64,000 nt of DNA from Mycolicibacterium pulveris (GCF_010725725.1 NZ_AP022599.1:3472001-3536000); one strand, 5' to 3'; shown: positions 1 through 8,737, counted from the stretch's first letter. Program-made: numbers and translations. The notes: generated by a model from the letters alone, not told the origin.

Positions 1-1
1 C

Positions 2-439
2 AGCCAGATCTTGGCACTGCCCAAGCACGAACAGATCACCCAGCATTACTGCATTCAGGGCTGGTCGGGCGTGGCCGAATGGGCAGGTGTGCGCATGCGC
101 GACATCATCGACATCGTGCGGCCCCTGCCGACCGCTCGGTGGGTGGTGTTCTACTCCTTCGGCAACGGGCCCGAACCCGACACCGGACGGTATTACGACT
201 GCCACCGCATCGAGCACATGCGCGAGCCCATGGCGCTGCTCGCCTACGAGATGAACGGCGACCCGCTGCCGGATGCGCACGGCGCGCCGCTGCGCCTGCG
301 CAACGAACTCGAGCTCGGCTTCAAACAGGTCAAGTGGATCGAAGCCATCGAGTTCGTGGCGAGCTTCAAAGACGTCGGCTGGGGCCATGGTGGTTACAAC
401 GAAGACCACGAGTACTTCGGCTACCGAATGCCGATCTAG
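2..439 (+). CDS. Molybdopterin-dependent oxidoreductase, C-terminal part (5' end outside window)
   Basis: The frame is open from base 2 to a TAG at 437-439, so the gene starts before the window. The visible 145 residues carry the block CIQGWSG followed about 90 residues later by PLRLRNELELGFKQVKWIEA, the pattern of the sulfite-oxidase/YedY molybdopterin family (substrate-side loop and the start of the dimerisation region). Expected role: a Mo-cofactor oxidoreductase; substrate unknown. The family call is confident, the substrate is not. The next gene follows after 40 bp. Confidence 0.7.
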   Translation, partial: SQILALPKHEQITQHYCIQGWSGVAEWAGVRMRDIIDIVRPLPTARWVVFYSFGNGPEPDTGRYYDCHRIEHMREPMALLAYEMNGDPLPDAHGAPLRLRNELELGFKQVKWIEAIEFVASFKDVGWGHGGYNEDHEYFGYRMPI

Positions 440-479
440 CTGTGCCGCATCGCCACAGCTTCAGTTCAGGAGGTTAGAA

Positions 480-728
480 ATGAAACTCCGACCGATCGCG
501 GGCATGGTTGTCGCCGCCGGCGCTGTCGCCATCGCGTTGGCGCCCGTCGCTCAAGCCGACACGGCAGTGCAACCCGTTGCCCAACAACAGATCCAGCCCG
601 CACCGATGACGTGCAATTGGACCAGGGCCGGCAGCGTGTGCACGTCGCCGGGCAACGCCGAGATCAACGACGCACCGCCGTTCGTCAACAACTATCCGAT
701 GTACGGATTCTTCCCCTGGATCTTGTGA
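480..728 (+). CDS. Small secreted protein with two cysteines
   Basis: An 82-residue protein starting at ATG 480 behind an excellent Shine-Dalgarno (AGGAGG at 468-473). A classical Sec signal peptide spans about residues 1-32 (KLR, then an Ala/Val-rich core ending AQA-D). The mature part is about 50 residues, with two Cys (MTCNW and SVCTSP) probably forming one disulfide, and an aromatic C-terminus (YGFFPWIL). It resembles the many small exported proteins of mycobacteria; I do not recognise a function. A longer upstream reading in the same frame is ignored because it runs through the preceding gene. Confidence 0.75.
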   Translation: MKLRPIAGMVVAAGAVAIALAPVAQADTAVQPVAQQQIQPAPMTCNWTRAGSVCTSPGNAEINDAPPFVNNYPMYGFFPWIL

Positions 729-753
729 GGTCGCGATGCGATGATCACGACTG

Positions 754-1290
754 TTGAACGTTCTCAGGCGCATCCCCTGGCGCATCGAAGCCCTGTCCGG
801 CCCCGACGCGGCCGCGATCGTCGAGCCGCTGTTCCGCGAGTATCTCGACTGGATACTCGTGCGGTTCACCGTCGACCTCGGCGCGGAGTCGATCGATCCT
901 GACGGCTCAGCCGAGCGCGCCTACTTCGCGGAGACCCAACGGTTCCTCGGTCCGCGGGCCAGACTGCTGGTTGCCCGGTTCGACGACGAGCTCGTCGGCG
1001 TCGGCGCCTTCAAACCCACCGACGATGAGCGAACCGCCGAGATCAAGCGGATGTTCGTGCGGCCTTCTGCACGCGGCAGCGGCATCGCGCGAGCCTTGCT
1101 CAACCGACTGCTCAGCGACGCGCGGTCCGAGGGCTACACCAGGGTGCGCCTGGAGACCATGAGCTTCATGACCGAAGCACATTCGCTGTACCGGTCGGTC
1201 GGTGCCCGAGAAATCGATCCGTTCGAGGGGTCCGAAGCCGGCAACGTCGGACTGGCCGCAGCCACGACGTACCTGGAGCTGCCCCTCTAA
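754..1290 (+). CDS. GNAT-family N-acetyltransferase
   Basis: A 178-residue protein, TTG start at 754. It has the GNAT fold signature: a beta-strand/turn followed by the acetyl-CoA pyrophosphate loop MFVRPSARGSGIARALL (R-x-x-G-x-A type motif A) near residue 100, then a helix and the C-terminal Y(R)SVGA motif (SLYRSVGAREID). It transfers an acetyl group from acetyl-CoA to an unidentified amine. The start is uncertain because there is no strong ribosome-binding site. It is not obviously linked in function to its neighbours. Confidence 0.75.
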   Translation: MNVLRRIPWRIEALSGPDAAAIVEPLFREYLDWILVRFTVDLGAESIDPDGSAERAYFAETQRFLGPRARLLVARFDDELVGVGAFKPTDDERTAEIKRMFVRPSARGSGIARALLNRLLSDARSEGYTRVRLETMSFMTEAHSLYRSVGAREIDPFEGSEAGNVGLAAATTYLELPL

Positions 1291-1376
1291 CCACATACGA
1301 TCGGGTACCAGTGGGTATGCCTTCTGTCGGACCGCGGTTCTACGCTCGAAAGTCACTGCACCCGAAAGGATCCTGC

Positions 1377-2246
1377 GTGCCCCGAACAACACCCTGGGCA
1401 GGGGACCCGGTCTGGCTGGCCGACGTCCTGCGTGCTGAAGGTATCGAACTGGTCGAGTTTCCCGGATGGCAGAACCGCGGGCACGGCGACTTCAAGGACA
1501 TCCGCGGCGTCATGGTGCACCACACCGGATCGGACAACGCCACCGCCGCATCGATCGCCTACGGCCGTCCCGACCTTCGCGGCCCGTTGTCACAACTGCA
1601 CATCGCGCGCGACGGCACAGTCACCGTCGTGGCGGTGGGCGTCGCGTGGCATGCGGGCCGCGGCATGTACCCGTGGATTCCGACCAACATGGGCAACTGG
1701 CACCTGATCGGTATCGAATGCGCCAACAGCGGAACCAGCCCGACCGCCCCGCATCGCCACAACTGGCCTGATGCACAGTATTTCGCGCTGGTGAAGTGCT
1801 GTGCGGCGATCAACCGCAGGCTGTCGCAGACCGCTGCACGCACGATCGGGCACAAGGAGTACGCGGGCCGTGCCCAAGGCAAGTGGGATCCCGGCGCGAT
1901 CGACATGGACCTCCTGCGCCGCGATATCCAGGCCCAGATCGGCGACATCTCGCGCTCGGCGCCGACGCCGCGCCCACCCGTGCCCGTCGGCGAGTACGCC
2001 GACGTGCTGCTGTTCCGCGGCACCGAGGGACCGCTGGTCGCCGAACTGCAGCGCCTGCTCAGGTCTGCACATCCCGAGTTCGCCGGCCACCTTGCGGTCG
2101 ACGGTGACTTCGGCCCCGAAACCGAAGCCGCTGTCAGGGTATTTCAGCGCCGCACCCCGGGATTGAAGGTGGACGGCATCGTCGGGCCGGCCACCGCCGC
2201 CGCGCTGCGGTTGAACCCGGCGCCCGCGACGGCCGTCACCGCGTAG
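1377..2246 (+). CDS. N-acetylmuramoyl-L-alanine amidase with C-terminal peptidoglycan-binding domain (LysA-like)
   Basis: A 289-residue protein starting at GTG 1377 behind GAAAGGA at 1364-1370. Residues about 25-165 form a zinc amidase_2/PGRP-type domain: HH at 48-49 in VMVHHTGSDN supplies a zinc ligand, and IGHKEYAGRAQGKWDPG near residue 160 supplies a distal His and the catalytic Lys/Asp region. Residues about 210-280 form a PG_binding_1 domain with repeated VDG-x-F/V-GP signatures. No signal peptide is visible, so it resembles an endolysin more than a housekeeping amidase. It lies upstream of a LysB-like gene, giving a LysA-LysB order outside any recognisable prophage. Confidence 0.85.
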   Translation: MPRTTPWAGDPVWLADVLRAEGIELVEFPGWQNRGHGDFKDIRGVMVHHTGSDNATAASIAYGRPDLRGPLSQLHIARDGTVTVVAVGVAWHAGRGMYPWIPTNMGNWHLIGIECANSGTSPTAPHRHNWPDAQYFALVKCCAAINRRLSQTAARTIGHKEYAGRAQGKWDPGAIDMDLLRRDIQAQIGDISRSAPTPRPPVPVGEYADVLLFRGTEGPLVAELQRLLRSAHPEFAGHLAVDGDFGPETEAAVRVFQRRTPGLKVDGIVGPATAAALRLNPAPATAVTA

Positions 2247-2410
2247 CTTCGCCTCCTCCGGTCCAGCAACACCCGCCGCCCGCCGCAGAGCGGCACTACC
2301 GCCCGCATGGCCGGTCCAGGTCACGGCGAGCGAAGCGCCCGCCGGTTGCCTCCCCGAGGACGACGCGAAAGCCTGGCCGCCTGAACATGATTCGCGCGTA
2401 GAATGCTCAA

Positions 2411-3424
2411 ATGGCAGTGCTGCTGCGTCCTGGTGACAGCAATGATCTCGTCCGGCTGCTGCAAGCCCGGCTGAATCGCGACTATCCGCTGTATTCCAAT
2501 CTGGTCGTCGACGGCGTCTACGGTCCCGCCACAACCGGCGTGGTCCGGGAGTTCCAGCGCCGTTCCGGTCTCGACGTCGACGGCATCGCCGGCCCGCAGA
2601 CGCTCGGGCGCCTCGGACTCAACTTCGACCAACCACCTCCGCTGCCGACGTCGCTGCCGTTCTTCTACTGTGCTTCTGGCACATGGCAGACGCCGTTCAC
2701 GGGACCCCAATTCGACGTCGGGTGGCAGCTCGAGCAGAGGGGTATAGTCCGCAACCAACCGGTCGGCTATCCCGCCGCCGGCTTCCTGTACCCCAATCCG
2801 TTCTTGAGCTACAACGAGTCCGTCGCGCTCGGTGTCGCCGAACTCGTGCGGCTCATCCTGATGAACGCCGGGCGGTTCTATCTGTGCGGCTACAGCCAGG
2901 GCGCCGAAGTGGTGGTGCGAACCCTCGGGTTCATGCTGCCGGGGCAGCCACTGGCGCATCGCGCCGACGACCTCATCGCGGTCATCCAGTTCGGCAGCCC
3001 CTGCCGGCCCCCTGGTTCCACGTTGTTGGGCGACAACCCGCCGGGGGCCGGTATCGCCGGTTTCTATACTCCGGACCAATTCCGTTCGCGTACATACGAT
3101 TTCGTACTGACCGGTGACATGTACGCCACGACCACCGATGACACCTTGCTGCACCTCGGCTACGAGGCGCTCACCCCGTTGGAGTTGGAGCTGCCTTTCG
3201 CACTCGAGATCCTCTCGTTGATTCAGAGCAACGAGTTCCTGGCTTTATTGAACCTGGCCAACACGCCGGAGACCTTCGTCAAGGTCATCCAAACGGCGGT
3301 GGTGGTCGGCGACTTCTTGATCCGCAATCCGCACGTTCATTATCACGACTGGGTGGGATTCGGCGGGCAGACCGGGGTGCAGCGGGCGGTGCAGATCGTC
3401 GCGACCGCACCGGCCAACCTGTGA
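2411..3424 (+). CDS. LysB-like esterase: peptidoglycan-binding domain plus cutinase-type alpha/beta hydrolase
   Basis: A 337-residue protein. Residues about 1-75 form a PG_binding_1 domain (LLQARLNRDYP, VDGVYGPAT, VDGIAGPQT). The remainder is a cutinase/LysB hydrolase with the nucleophile elbow CGYSQGAEVV (Ser162), a probable catalytic Asp in LTGDMYA (Asp236) and His in NPHVHYHDW (His308/310/312). Mycobacteriophage LysB proteins with this architecture cleave the ester linking mycolic acids to arabinogalactan and detach the outer membrane. There is no signal peptide, again lysin-like. Family assignment is strong; the chromosomal role is inferred. Confidence 0.85.
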   Translation: MAVLLRPGDSNDLVRLLQARLNRDYPLYSNLVVDGVYGPATTGVVREFQRRSGLDVDGIAGPQTLGRLGLNFDQPPPLPTSLPFFYCASGTWQTPFTGPQFDVGWQLEQRGIVRNQPVGYPAAGFLYPNPFLSYNESVALGVAELVRLILMNAGRFYLCGYSQGAEVVVRTLGFMLPGQPLAHRADDLIAVIQFGSPCRPPGSTLLGDNPPGAGIAGFYTPDQFRSRTYDFVLTGDMYATTTDDTLLHLGYEALTPLELELPFALEILSLIQSNEFLALLNLANTPETFVKVIQTAVVVGDFLIRNPHVHYHDWVGFGGQTGVQRAVQIVATAPANL

Positions 3425-3709
3425 CGGTCGAGCGTAATCGCATAAAGCGGCCTGCAGAACAACTATTGCGCTTCAACAAATATTATCTATCCATTGAGCG
3501 AACAGAGCGATGTTTGGCCTAATACGCGAATTGAATTTGCAGACGCAATAATTGTGGCACATCGTAGGTGCCGAAATTCCGTAAGAGTCATTTTGTACAT
3601 GGTGCATGTCCAGTAGAAAAGCCAAAAGATTTTCGCGAAAATAGTCCGCGGACTGGCGCCGCCGTGTAACGATTCCAGGCTCATCCGTGCATGAAAGAAA
3701 GATACCGAA
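3425..3709. other. AT-rich intergenic segment
   Basis: A 285-bp stretch between the LysB-like gene and the DUF732 gene, visibly much richer in A/T than the flanking genes (for example around 3475-3560 and 3615-3650, including TTTTCGCGAAAA near 3630). No convincing ORF is present. It probably holds the promoter of the DUF732 gene, whose ribosome-binding site is the purine run just before 3710. AT-rich islands of this type are typical targets of the mycobacterial xenogeneic silencer Lsr2; that is inference. Confidence 0.4.
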
Positions 3710-4030
3710 ATGAATGTAAGAATTGCCGGGTTGGCGCTCGGTGGAATGGCGGCGTGTGCGCTGTTGTGCGCTCCGGTAGCCGGCGCGAGTCCCGAGGACG
3801 CCTTCCTCGACGTCCTCGGCGACGCCGGTGTCACCTGGCCGGGAGCCACTCCCGAGAACATGGTCGAAGCGGGTCACGGGGTATGTCAGGACTGGGCCAA
3901 CGGTGCCACCCTTGAGGGTGAGATCGCCGGTCTCGCCGAGTATCTCGACCCGCACGACGCGGGCGTGCTCGTCGGCGCGGCCACGGCTGCGTTCTGCCCG
4001 GAGTACGAATCTATAGTCAACGAAGGCTGA
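3710..4030 (+). CDS. DUF732-family small secreted protein
   Basis: A 106-residue protein with a Sec signal peptide (NVRIAGLALGG core, predicted cleavage after AGA-S near residue 26). The mature part, SPEDAFLDVLGDAGVTWPG through YCPEY-like FCPEYE, matches the mycobacterial DUF732 layout: two conserved cysteines (GVCQDW and AFCPEY), a helical body and a length of about 75-80 mature residues. Members are exported proteins of unknown function and are abundant in mycobacteria. Start ATG 3710 follows a purine-rich stretch (GAAAGAAAGA). Confidence 0.85.
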   Translation: MNVRIAGLALGGMAACALLCAPVAGASPEDAFLDVLGDAGVTWPGATPENMVEAGHGVCQDWANGATLEGEIAGLAEYLDPHDAGVLVGAATAAFCPEYESIVNEG

Positions 4031-4124
4031 TTCCTCTTCGAACGGGTCAGCGCCGTTCCGTCGGGCACGGTGGGGGCTGCGCCCGCACCGCGCCCGGGCA
4101 GACGGATCAGACGAAGGGTGGGGT

Positions 4125-4973
4125 ATGCGGTTTCGGATTGCGGTTGTGCTGGCGTGTGCGTTGATAGCCGTCGGATGCGGTGATGCTTCGGAACCCGAGA
4201 GCACCGGCACCGCGCAGCCCCCGACATCGTCGCCGGAATCCGGGCATGACGACGACGTCGCCGCAGACGGCAAGATGGTCGTCTTCTACGACGCCGCCCA
4301 AAGCCCCGAGGCGATCAACGGGCGCGCGATCATGCAGGACAACGATCTGCTCGAAGACCTCGCCGACGACATCAACCAGACGCTCAAGCTGCCCCACGAC
4401 ATTTCGCTGCGCGGCTCGCAATGCGATGAACCCAACGCGTTCTGGGACGCGAGCGCCAACACCATCACGCTGTGCTACGAGGACGCCGACTCGGCCCAGC
4501 AGATCTTCACCGAAGCCGGCGACCCCGACCCCACCGCGTCGGCGCTCAACTCCGAGTACGCGACGTTCTATCACGAGGTCGGCCACATGGTGATCACCAT
4601 CTATGACCTCCCGGTCACCGGGCGCGAGGAGGACGTGGCCGACCAGCTTGCCGCCTACGTGCTCCTGACCCCCGCCGAAGACGGCAAGACGGATCCGGAG
4701 TCGGTACAGGCGGTCAAGGATTTTGCGTTCGCGTTCGGGGCGTCCGGCGCTGAGGCGATCGAGTTGGACGCCGAGGATTTCGCCGACGTGCACTCCTTGG
4801 ACGAGACCCGCATGTACAACCTCGAGTGCTGGATCTACGGTTCGGATCCGGAAGCGAACGCCGACATGGTTTCTGCCGATCAGCTGCCTGAAGACCGCGC
4901 GTCGGGGTGCGAGGAGGAGTGGACGCAGCTTGAGAAGGCGTGGTCCACGTTGCTCGATCCCTACCTCAAGTAG
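4125..4973 (+). CDS. DUF4344-type lipoprotein with HExxH metallopeptidase motif
   Basis: A 282-residue protein with a lipoprotein signal: MRFRIAVV, hydrophobic core, and lipobox IAVGC with Cys18 as the acylated residue, so it should be anchored on the outer face of the membrane. A Ser/Thr/Pro linker follows, then a DUF4344-like domain with HEVGH (His150-His154) preceded by YATFY, a gluzincin-type zinc site, and a downstream acidic segment (GREEDVADQLAAY) that could supply the third ligand. Conserved Cys pairs are visible (SQCDE with TLCYE; LECWIY with SGCEEE). Substrate unknown. It converges on the Gly-rich gene, with the two stop codons directly adjacent. Confidence 0.8.
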   Translation: MRFRIAVVLACALIAVGCGDASEPESTGTAQPPTSSPESGHDDDVAADGKMVVFYDAAQSPEAINGRAIMQDNDLLEDLADDINQTLKLPHDISLRGSQCDEPNAFWDASANTITLCYEDADSAQQIFTEAGDPDPTASALNSEYATFYHEVGHMVITIYDLPVTGREEDVADQLAAYVLLTPAEDGKTDPESVQAVKDFAFAFGASGAEAIELDAEDFADVHSLDETRMYNLECWIYGSDPEANADMVSADQLPEDRASGCEEEWTQLEKAWSTLLDPYLK

Positions 4974-7100
4974 TCAGCCGTTCGCGCCGTTGCTGCCACC
5001 CGGAAAACCTCCGCTGCCGCCGGCCCCACCGGGCGACCCGCCATCGCCGCCGTCACCGCCTCCGCCGACGCCGCCGTTTCCACCGTCACCGCCGTCGCCG
5101 CCGACGCGGTCTGATGCGGTACCGAGCGCTGAGCCGCCCTTGCCGCCGGTACCCCCGGCCGACAAGACGCCACCATTGCCGCCGTTCCCGCCGTCGCCCC
5201 CGTCGGCGCTGCTGAGGGCGCCGTTGGCGGTCGCGGTGCCGCCGGTTCCGCCAGATCCGCCGTCTCCGTTGACAACCCCGCCATGGCCGCCGTCGCCACC
5301 GTCCCCGCCGACGGTGTCGAGGAATCCCGTGGCCGCCCCGCCTGTGCCGCCGGCACCGCCCGCGCCGCTGACCCCTGTGCTGCCGCCCGCGCCGCCGTCG
5401 CCGCCCTGGGTGCTGCTGCTGTGCAGGTCCAACGCCGTCGCGTCGCCGCCGCCACCCCCGGCGCCGGAATCGCCGACACCGACGACACTTCCGCCGTTTC
5501 CGCCGGTTCCACCGACCACGTCGCCGTTGTCGCCGGTGCTCTGAGCCGTGCCGCCCGCGCCGCCGTCGCCCGCGTTGCCGTTGAGGCCGGTGCTGCCTCC
5601 GTTGCCGCCGGCACCGCCCACGACATCCTCGAACCCTTGCGCGCCGCCACCGTCGCCGCCGACGGCGCCGCCACCGATCAGCAGCCCGCCGTTGCCGCCG
5701 TTCCCGCCGGATCCACCGGACGCGTCGCTGCCGTTCTGTCCCAGCGCGGTACCGCCGTCGCCGCCTGCGCCGCCACTTCCGATGAGCTTGGCGCTGCCGC
5801 CGTCGCCGCCGTCACCCGCGGTGCCTTCGTCGGTGAACATCGAATTCGCGTCGCCACCAACGCCTCCCGCGCCGGCGTCGCCCACGAGTCCGGCTTGGCC
5901 ACCGCCACCGCCGTCCCCACCGGTGGCGGCACCGCGGCCGCTCGACGCATCACCGCCGGCCCCGCCGTGACCGCCGGTTCCCATCAACACGCCGCCGTTG
6001 CCGCCGCTGCCACCGGTACCGGCGACGGTGTCCGCGAACCCGTTGGCGGTTCCGCCCGCGCCGCCGTTGCCCCCGGGACCGATGAGCCCGACAAAGCCGC
6101 CGTCGCCGCCGACGCCGGCGATGGTGCCGACCGAATGCAGGTCGAGGGAGTCCGCGGTGCCGCCGGCGCCCCCGTTGCCCGCAGTGCCGATACCCAACAC
6201 GATTCCGCCGCTGCCGCCCGCCCCGCCGAGCGCGACACCGCTGTCGTCGTTCGTTTTCGCCGTTCCTCCGGCGCCGCCGTCCCCGGCACGGCCGAACAGT
6301 CCGGTGAGTCCTCCGGCGCCGCCGGCTCCTCCGGTGGCGTTCTGCCCGCCTTCGGCGTTACCCCCTCGGCCGCCGGAGCCGCCGTTGCCGAACAGGATGC
6401 CGCCACGGCCGCCATCGCCAGCCACACCACCAATCACGTTGCCGGTCAACTGAATAACGTCGATCCCATCGCCGCCTTTGCCGCCGTTGCCGATGAGACC
6501 GGCGTCCCCGCCCCGGCCACCGGGGCCCCCGTCGCCACCGTTGCCGAACAGCAGGCCACCCCGCCCGCCGGCTTGGCCGGGTGCGACACCGTCGGCGCCG
6601 TTGCCGATGAGCAGTCCCGCGTTCTGCCCGGGTTGGCTGCCGTCGCCGATGAAGAAGGCGATGAAGTCGGTCACGATGTCGGCGGGCGATGCCAGGGCCA
6701 GCGCGGCGGGTGCCCCGTCCGACGCCGAAGGTGCACCGCCGGTTCCGATCAGCGCGGCCGGTCGACGAGCCTGAAGCAGCGCCGTGTCGGGGCGGTCCGG
6801 TCCGGCCGAGGTGGAGGCGTCGTGGAGATCGGCGGGCGGTTGAATCGCCGCGGGAAAGCCCAACGGCGCCAACGTATCCGCGACTTCGGTGACACGCGCC
6901 GCTCTGCTCCCCGGCACGCCGACGATGGCGTTGGGAGTCATCGGCGCGACGACGGCCGCCGAGGGTAGGGCAGTCGCCGCTCCGAGCGACTTCACCGGAG
7001 ACGCCGACGGGGGAGGGCTACCGGAGCCGGTGCTGGGCACAGCGAGAATCCCGGCTGCCATCACGACAGTCGCCATGGATCTGTGCGGCGAAAAGGCCAT
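4974..7100 (-). CDS. Large Gly/Ala-rich PGRS-like secreted protein without a PE domain
   Basis: A 708-residue protein starting at ATG 7100 behind GGGAGG (7106-7111 on the complement). The N-terminus is a Sec-type signal (FSPHRSMATVVMAAGILAV) and about 180 residues of Ala/Pro-rich unique sequence. The rest is a PGRS-like array dominated by GGxGG units with [10 protein letters not shown] and [10 protein letters not shown] boxes, as in PE_PGRS proteins. There is no PE domain. Roughly 35-residue super-repeats alternate GGSGG runs with short T/S/D-containing spacers. The opposite-strand long frames are artefacts of this repeat. Probably a calcium-binding-like or cell-surface structural protein (inference). 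Confidence 0.8.
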   Translation of the reverse strand: MAFSPHRSMATVVMAAGILAVPSTGSGSPPPSASPVKSLGAATALPSAAVVAPMTPNAIVGVPGSRAARVTEVADTLAPLGFPAAIQPPADLHDASTSAGPDRPDTALLQARRPAALIGTGGAPSASDGAPAALALASPADIVTDFIAFFIGDGSQPGQNAGLLIGNGADGVAPGQAGGRGGLLFGNGGDGGPGGRGGDAGLIGNGGKGGDGIDVIQLTGNVIGGVAGDGGRGGILFGNGGSGGRGGNAEGGQNATGGAGGAGGLTGLFGRAGDGGAGGTAKTNDDSGVALGGAGGSGGIVLGIGTAGNGGAGGTADSLDLHSVGTIAGVGGDGGFVGLIGPGGNGGAGGTANGFADTVAGTGGSGGNGGVLMGTGGHGGAGGDASSGRGAATGGDGGGGGQAGLVGDAGAGGVGGDANSMFTDEGTAGDGGDGGSAKLIGSGGAGGDGGTALGQNGSDASGGSGGNGGNGGLLIGGGAVGGDGGGAQGFEDVVGGAGGNGGSTGLNGNAGDGGAGGTAQSTGDNGDVVGGTGGNGGSVVGVGDSGAGGGGGDATALDLHSSSTQGGDGGAGGSTGVSGAGGAGGTGGAATGFLDTVGGDGGDGGHGGVVNGDGGSGGTGGTATANGALSSADGGDGGNGGNGGVLSAGGTGGKGGSALGTASDRVGGDGGDGGNGGVGGGGDGGDGGSPGGAGGSGGFPGGSNGANG

Positions 7101-7220
7101 CGCCGACCTCCCAGCGCCAGCCCGAACTCGGCTGACCGGGAAAGTGTCCCACCGTGGCATCAGCGCCGGGCGAGACTTGCAAAAGTCGCGCTCGAAACGT
7201 CGTTCCGAAGCGCGCCGGCG

Positions 7221-7646
7221 TCAGTAGCCGGGCGTTACGACTTCGGCGAGTTGCTGCTCGGGTTCCTGCGGTGGAACCGGTGCGGGCATGTTCGGCTGCG
7301 GGGAGCTCGCCTGGCCGCCCGTCGGGCCGCCGCACTCGCTGCCGCTGACTCCAGGAGGACACAAGCTCGGGCTTTCGCCTGTGGTCTGGGAATCCGCGGG
7401 CGCCGACGTATGCGCGGAGTCGGACGCCGAAGTGGGCGTCGCCGCCGACCCCGGCGAGTTCGGCACCATATAAGGAACGCAGTGGCCGCTGTAAAGGTCC
7501 TGTTCCTCGCCGTTCGGGCAGTTGGCGAGATGCGCGGGCGGGACGGCGGGGGCGGCCAGCGACACTCCGACAATCGGTGCCGCCGCCGCGAGCGCGAACC
7601 CGCCGACGAAGATCACTCGCCGCGCCAACAAAGAGATGGAACCCAT
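7221..7646 (-). CDS. Proline-rich secreted protein
   Basis: A 141-residue protein, ATG 7646, ribosome-binding site AAGGGTG just upstream. Signal peptide about residues 1-32 (LLARRVIFVGGFALAAAAPIV). The mature protein opens with a small cysteine module (LANCPNGEEQDLYSGHCVPY), then a low-complexity Ser/Thr/Pro segment with another Cys pair (SLCPPGVSGSECGG), and a Pro-rich tail. The first module is common in short mycobacterial exported proteins; function unknown. It lies upstream of the PGRS-like gene on the same strand, with 120 bp between them. Confidence 0.75.
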   Translation of the reverse strand: MGSISLLARRVIFVGGFALAAAAPIVGVSLAAPAVPPAHLANCPNGEEQDLYSGHCVPYMVPNSPGSAATPTSASDSAHTSAPADSQTTGESPSLCPPGVSGSECGGPTGGQASSPQPNMPAPVPPQEPEQQLAEVVTPGY

Positions 7647-7898
7647 TGATCACCCTTCATATCGGGGGTTGAGGTATGTCGACCATTATCGCGTGGGTTG
7701 CTCGAAAATTCGCTTTAACTCGACGACAACCCCGAGGACCTGCCGATATACCGAACATGGTGGGCCCCGAGAACGGCCTCGCGGTGCCGTCGATGCAGCG
7801 GGTTGACGAAGTCGATACTCTAGCGGCGGGGTTCAGACTGCAGCCTTGAGACGTTGACCGAGGCTGCTTTGTGGGCGCCGCGAAGCAAGAGGTGAGGC

Positions 7899-8246
7899 TT
7901 GGACGGACAGCTTTGTACCGAGAATTGGGTCGGACGCGTGGCGGTGGTCGCCGCGTCCGGTGACCTCGACATGCTCACGGCCCCGCAATTGAAGGACGCG
8001 GTTGACGCCGCTCTGGGCAAGGACCCTGCCGGTTTGATCGTCGACCTGACGCAGGTGGACTTTCTCGGTTCGGCGGGGATGCAGGTGTTGATGGAGGCCC
8101 ACAACCACGTCGACGGCACCGAGACACGGTTCGCTGTCGTTGCCGAAGGCCCCGCGACCAGCCGACCGCTCAAGATCACCGGGATCGCGAACCTGATCGA
8201 CATGTACTCCTCGGTCGAGGTCGCCCTCGAGAACTTTGCCGCATGA
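7899..8246 (+). CDS. STAS-domain anti-sigma factor antagonist
   Basis: A 115-residue single-domain STAS protein. It starts at TTG 7899 after an AGAGGTGAGG purine run. The core has the typical LIVDLTQVDFLGSAGMQVLMEA segment, in which the Ser of FLGSAGM is the expected regulatory phosphorylation site of SpoIIAA/RsbV-type antagonists. The gene is followed 32 bp later by a HATPase anti-sigma kinase gene, so the two probably form a partner-switch pair controlling an alternative sigma factor (SigF-type in mycobacteria; the specific sigma factor is inference). Confidence 0.85.
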   Translation: MDGQLCTENWVGRVAVVAASGDLDMLTAPQLKDAVDAALGKDPAGLIVDLTQVDFLGSAGMQVLMEAHNHVDGTETRFAVVAEGPATSRPLKITGIANLIDMYSSVEVALENFAA

Positions 8247-8278
8247 CTTCCGGCGCCGCTGGGTAATCAGTTGGCACG

Positions 8279-8737
8279 ATGACCGAGTCGAATCGCTACG
8301 CGGACGCGATGGACGCGAGCCTCCTCCGGAACGACACTGCCGACGCACGTAACGTCGCGCAGTTTCGATCTGAGCTGTCCGGTTGGCTACGCAGCCATTT
8401 CGTGCTCGATGCCACCAGGCTCAACGACGTGATCCTGGCGGTCAACGAGGCGCTGACCAACGCGGCGGAGTTCGCTTACGCCGGGCGCAACGGCACGATG
8501 ACGATGCACGCCCGCCACCACGCCGCCGACCGGCAGCTCGAGGTGGTGGTGTCCGATCGCGGCAGGTGGCGCCACGTCGACCCCAGGTCGCGCCCCAACA
8601 CCCGAGGCCGCGGCATCCCGTTGATGCAGGCGCTGGCCGACCGCACGACCATCTCCAAAGCGGAGACCGGCACCCAGGTGCGCTTGCAGTTCGACGACTG
8701 CGCCGCGGTCGAGAGTGCCTGCACCTCGCCAGCCTGA
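8279..8737 (+). CDS. RsbW-type anti-sigma factor / serine kinase (HATPase_c_2)
   Basis: A 152-residue GHKL ATPase. The N box (VNEALTNAAEFAYAG) and the G1/G2 region (VVSDRGRW, then RGRGIPLMQALAD) are clear. The length and lack of other domains fit RsbW/SpoIIAB-type anti-sigma kinases, which bind a sigma factor and inactivate the STAS antagonist by phosphorylating it. The adjacent upstream STAS gene is the likely partner. Start ATG 8279; no sigma factor gene lies next to the pair. Confidence 0.85.
   Translation: MTESNRYADAMDASLLRNDTADARNVAQFRSELSGWLRSHFVLDATRLNDVILAVNEALTNAAEFAYAGRNGTMTMHARHHAADRQLEVVVSDRGRWRHVDPRSRPNTRGRGIPLMQALADRTTISKAETGTQVRLQFDDCAAVESACTSPA

Noticed and set aside
5283..6968. 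Long plus-strand frame (561 codons) opposite the Gly-rich gene
   Set aside because: Ala/Val/Arg-rich mirror of the GGxGG repeat on the other strand; no ribosome-binding site or domain. The minus-strand gene has a signal peptide and a good start site.
4974..7100. CRISPR array in the GGCGG-rich repeats
   Set aside because: Period is codon-based and irregular with no unique spacers of constant length; it encodes Gly-rich protein.
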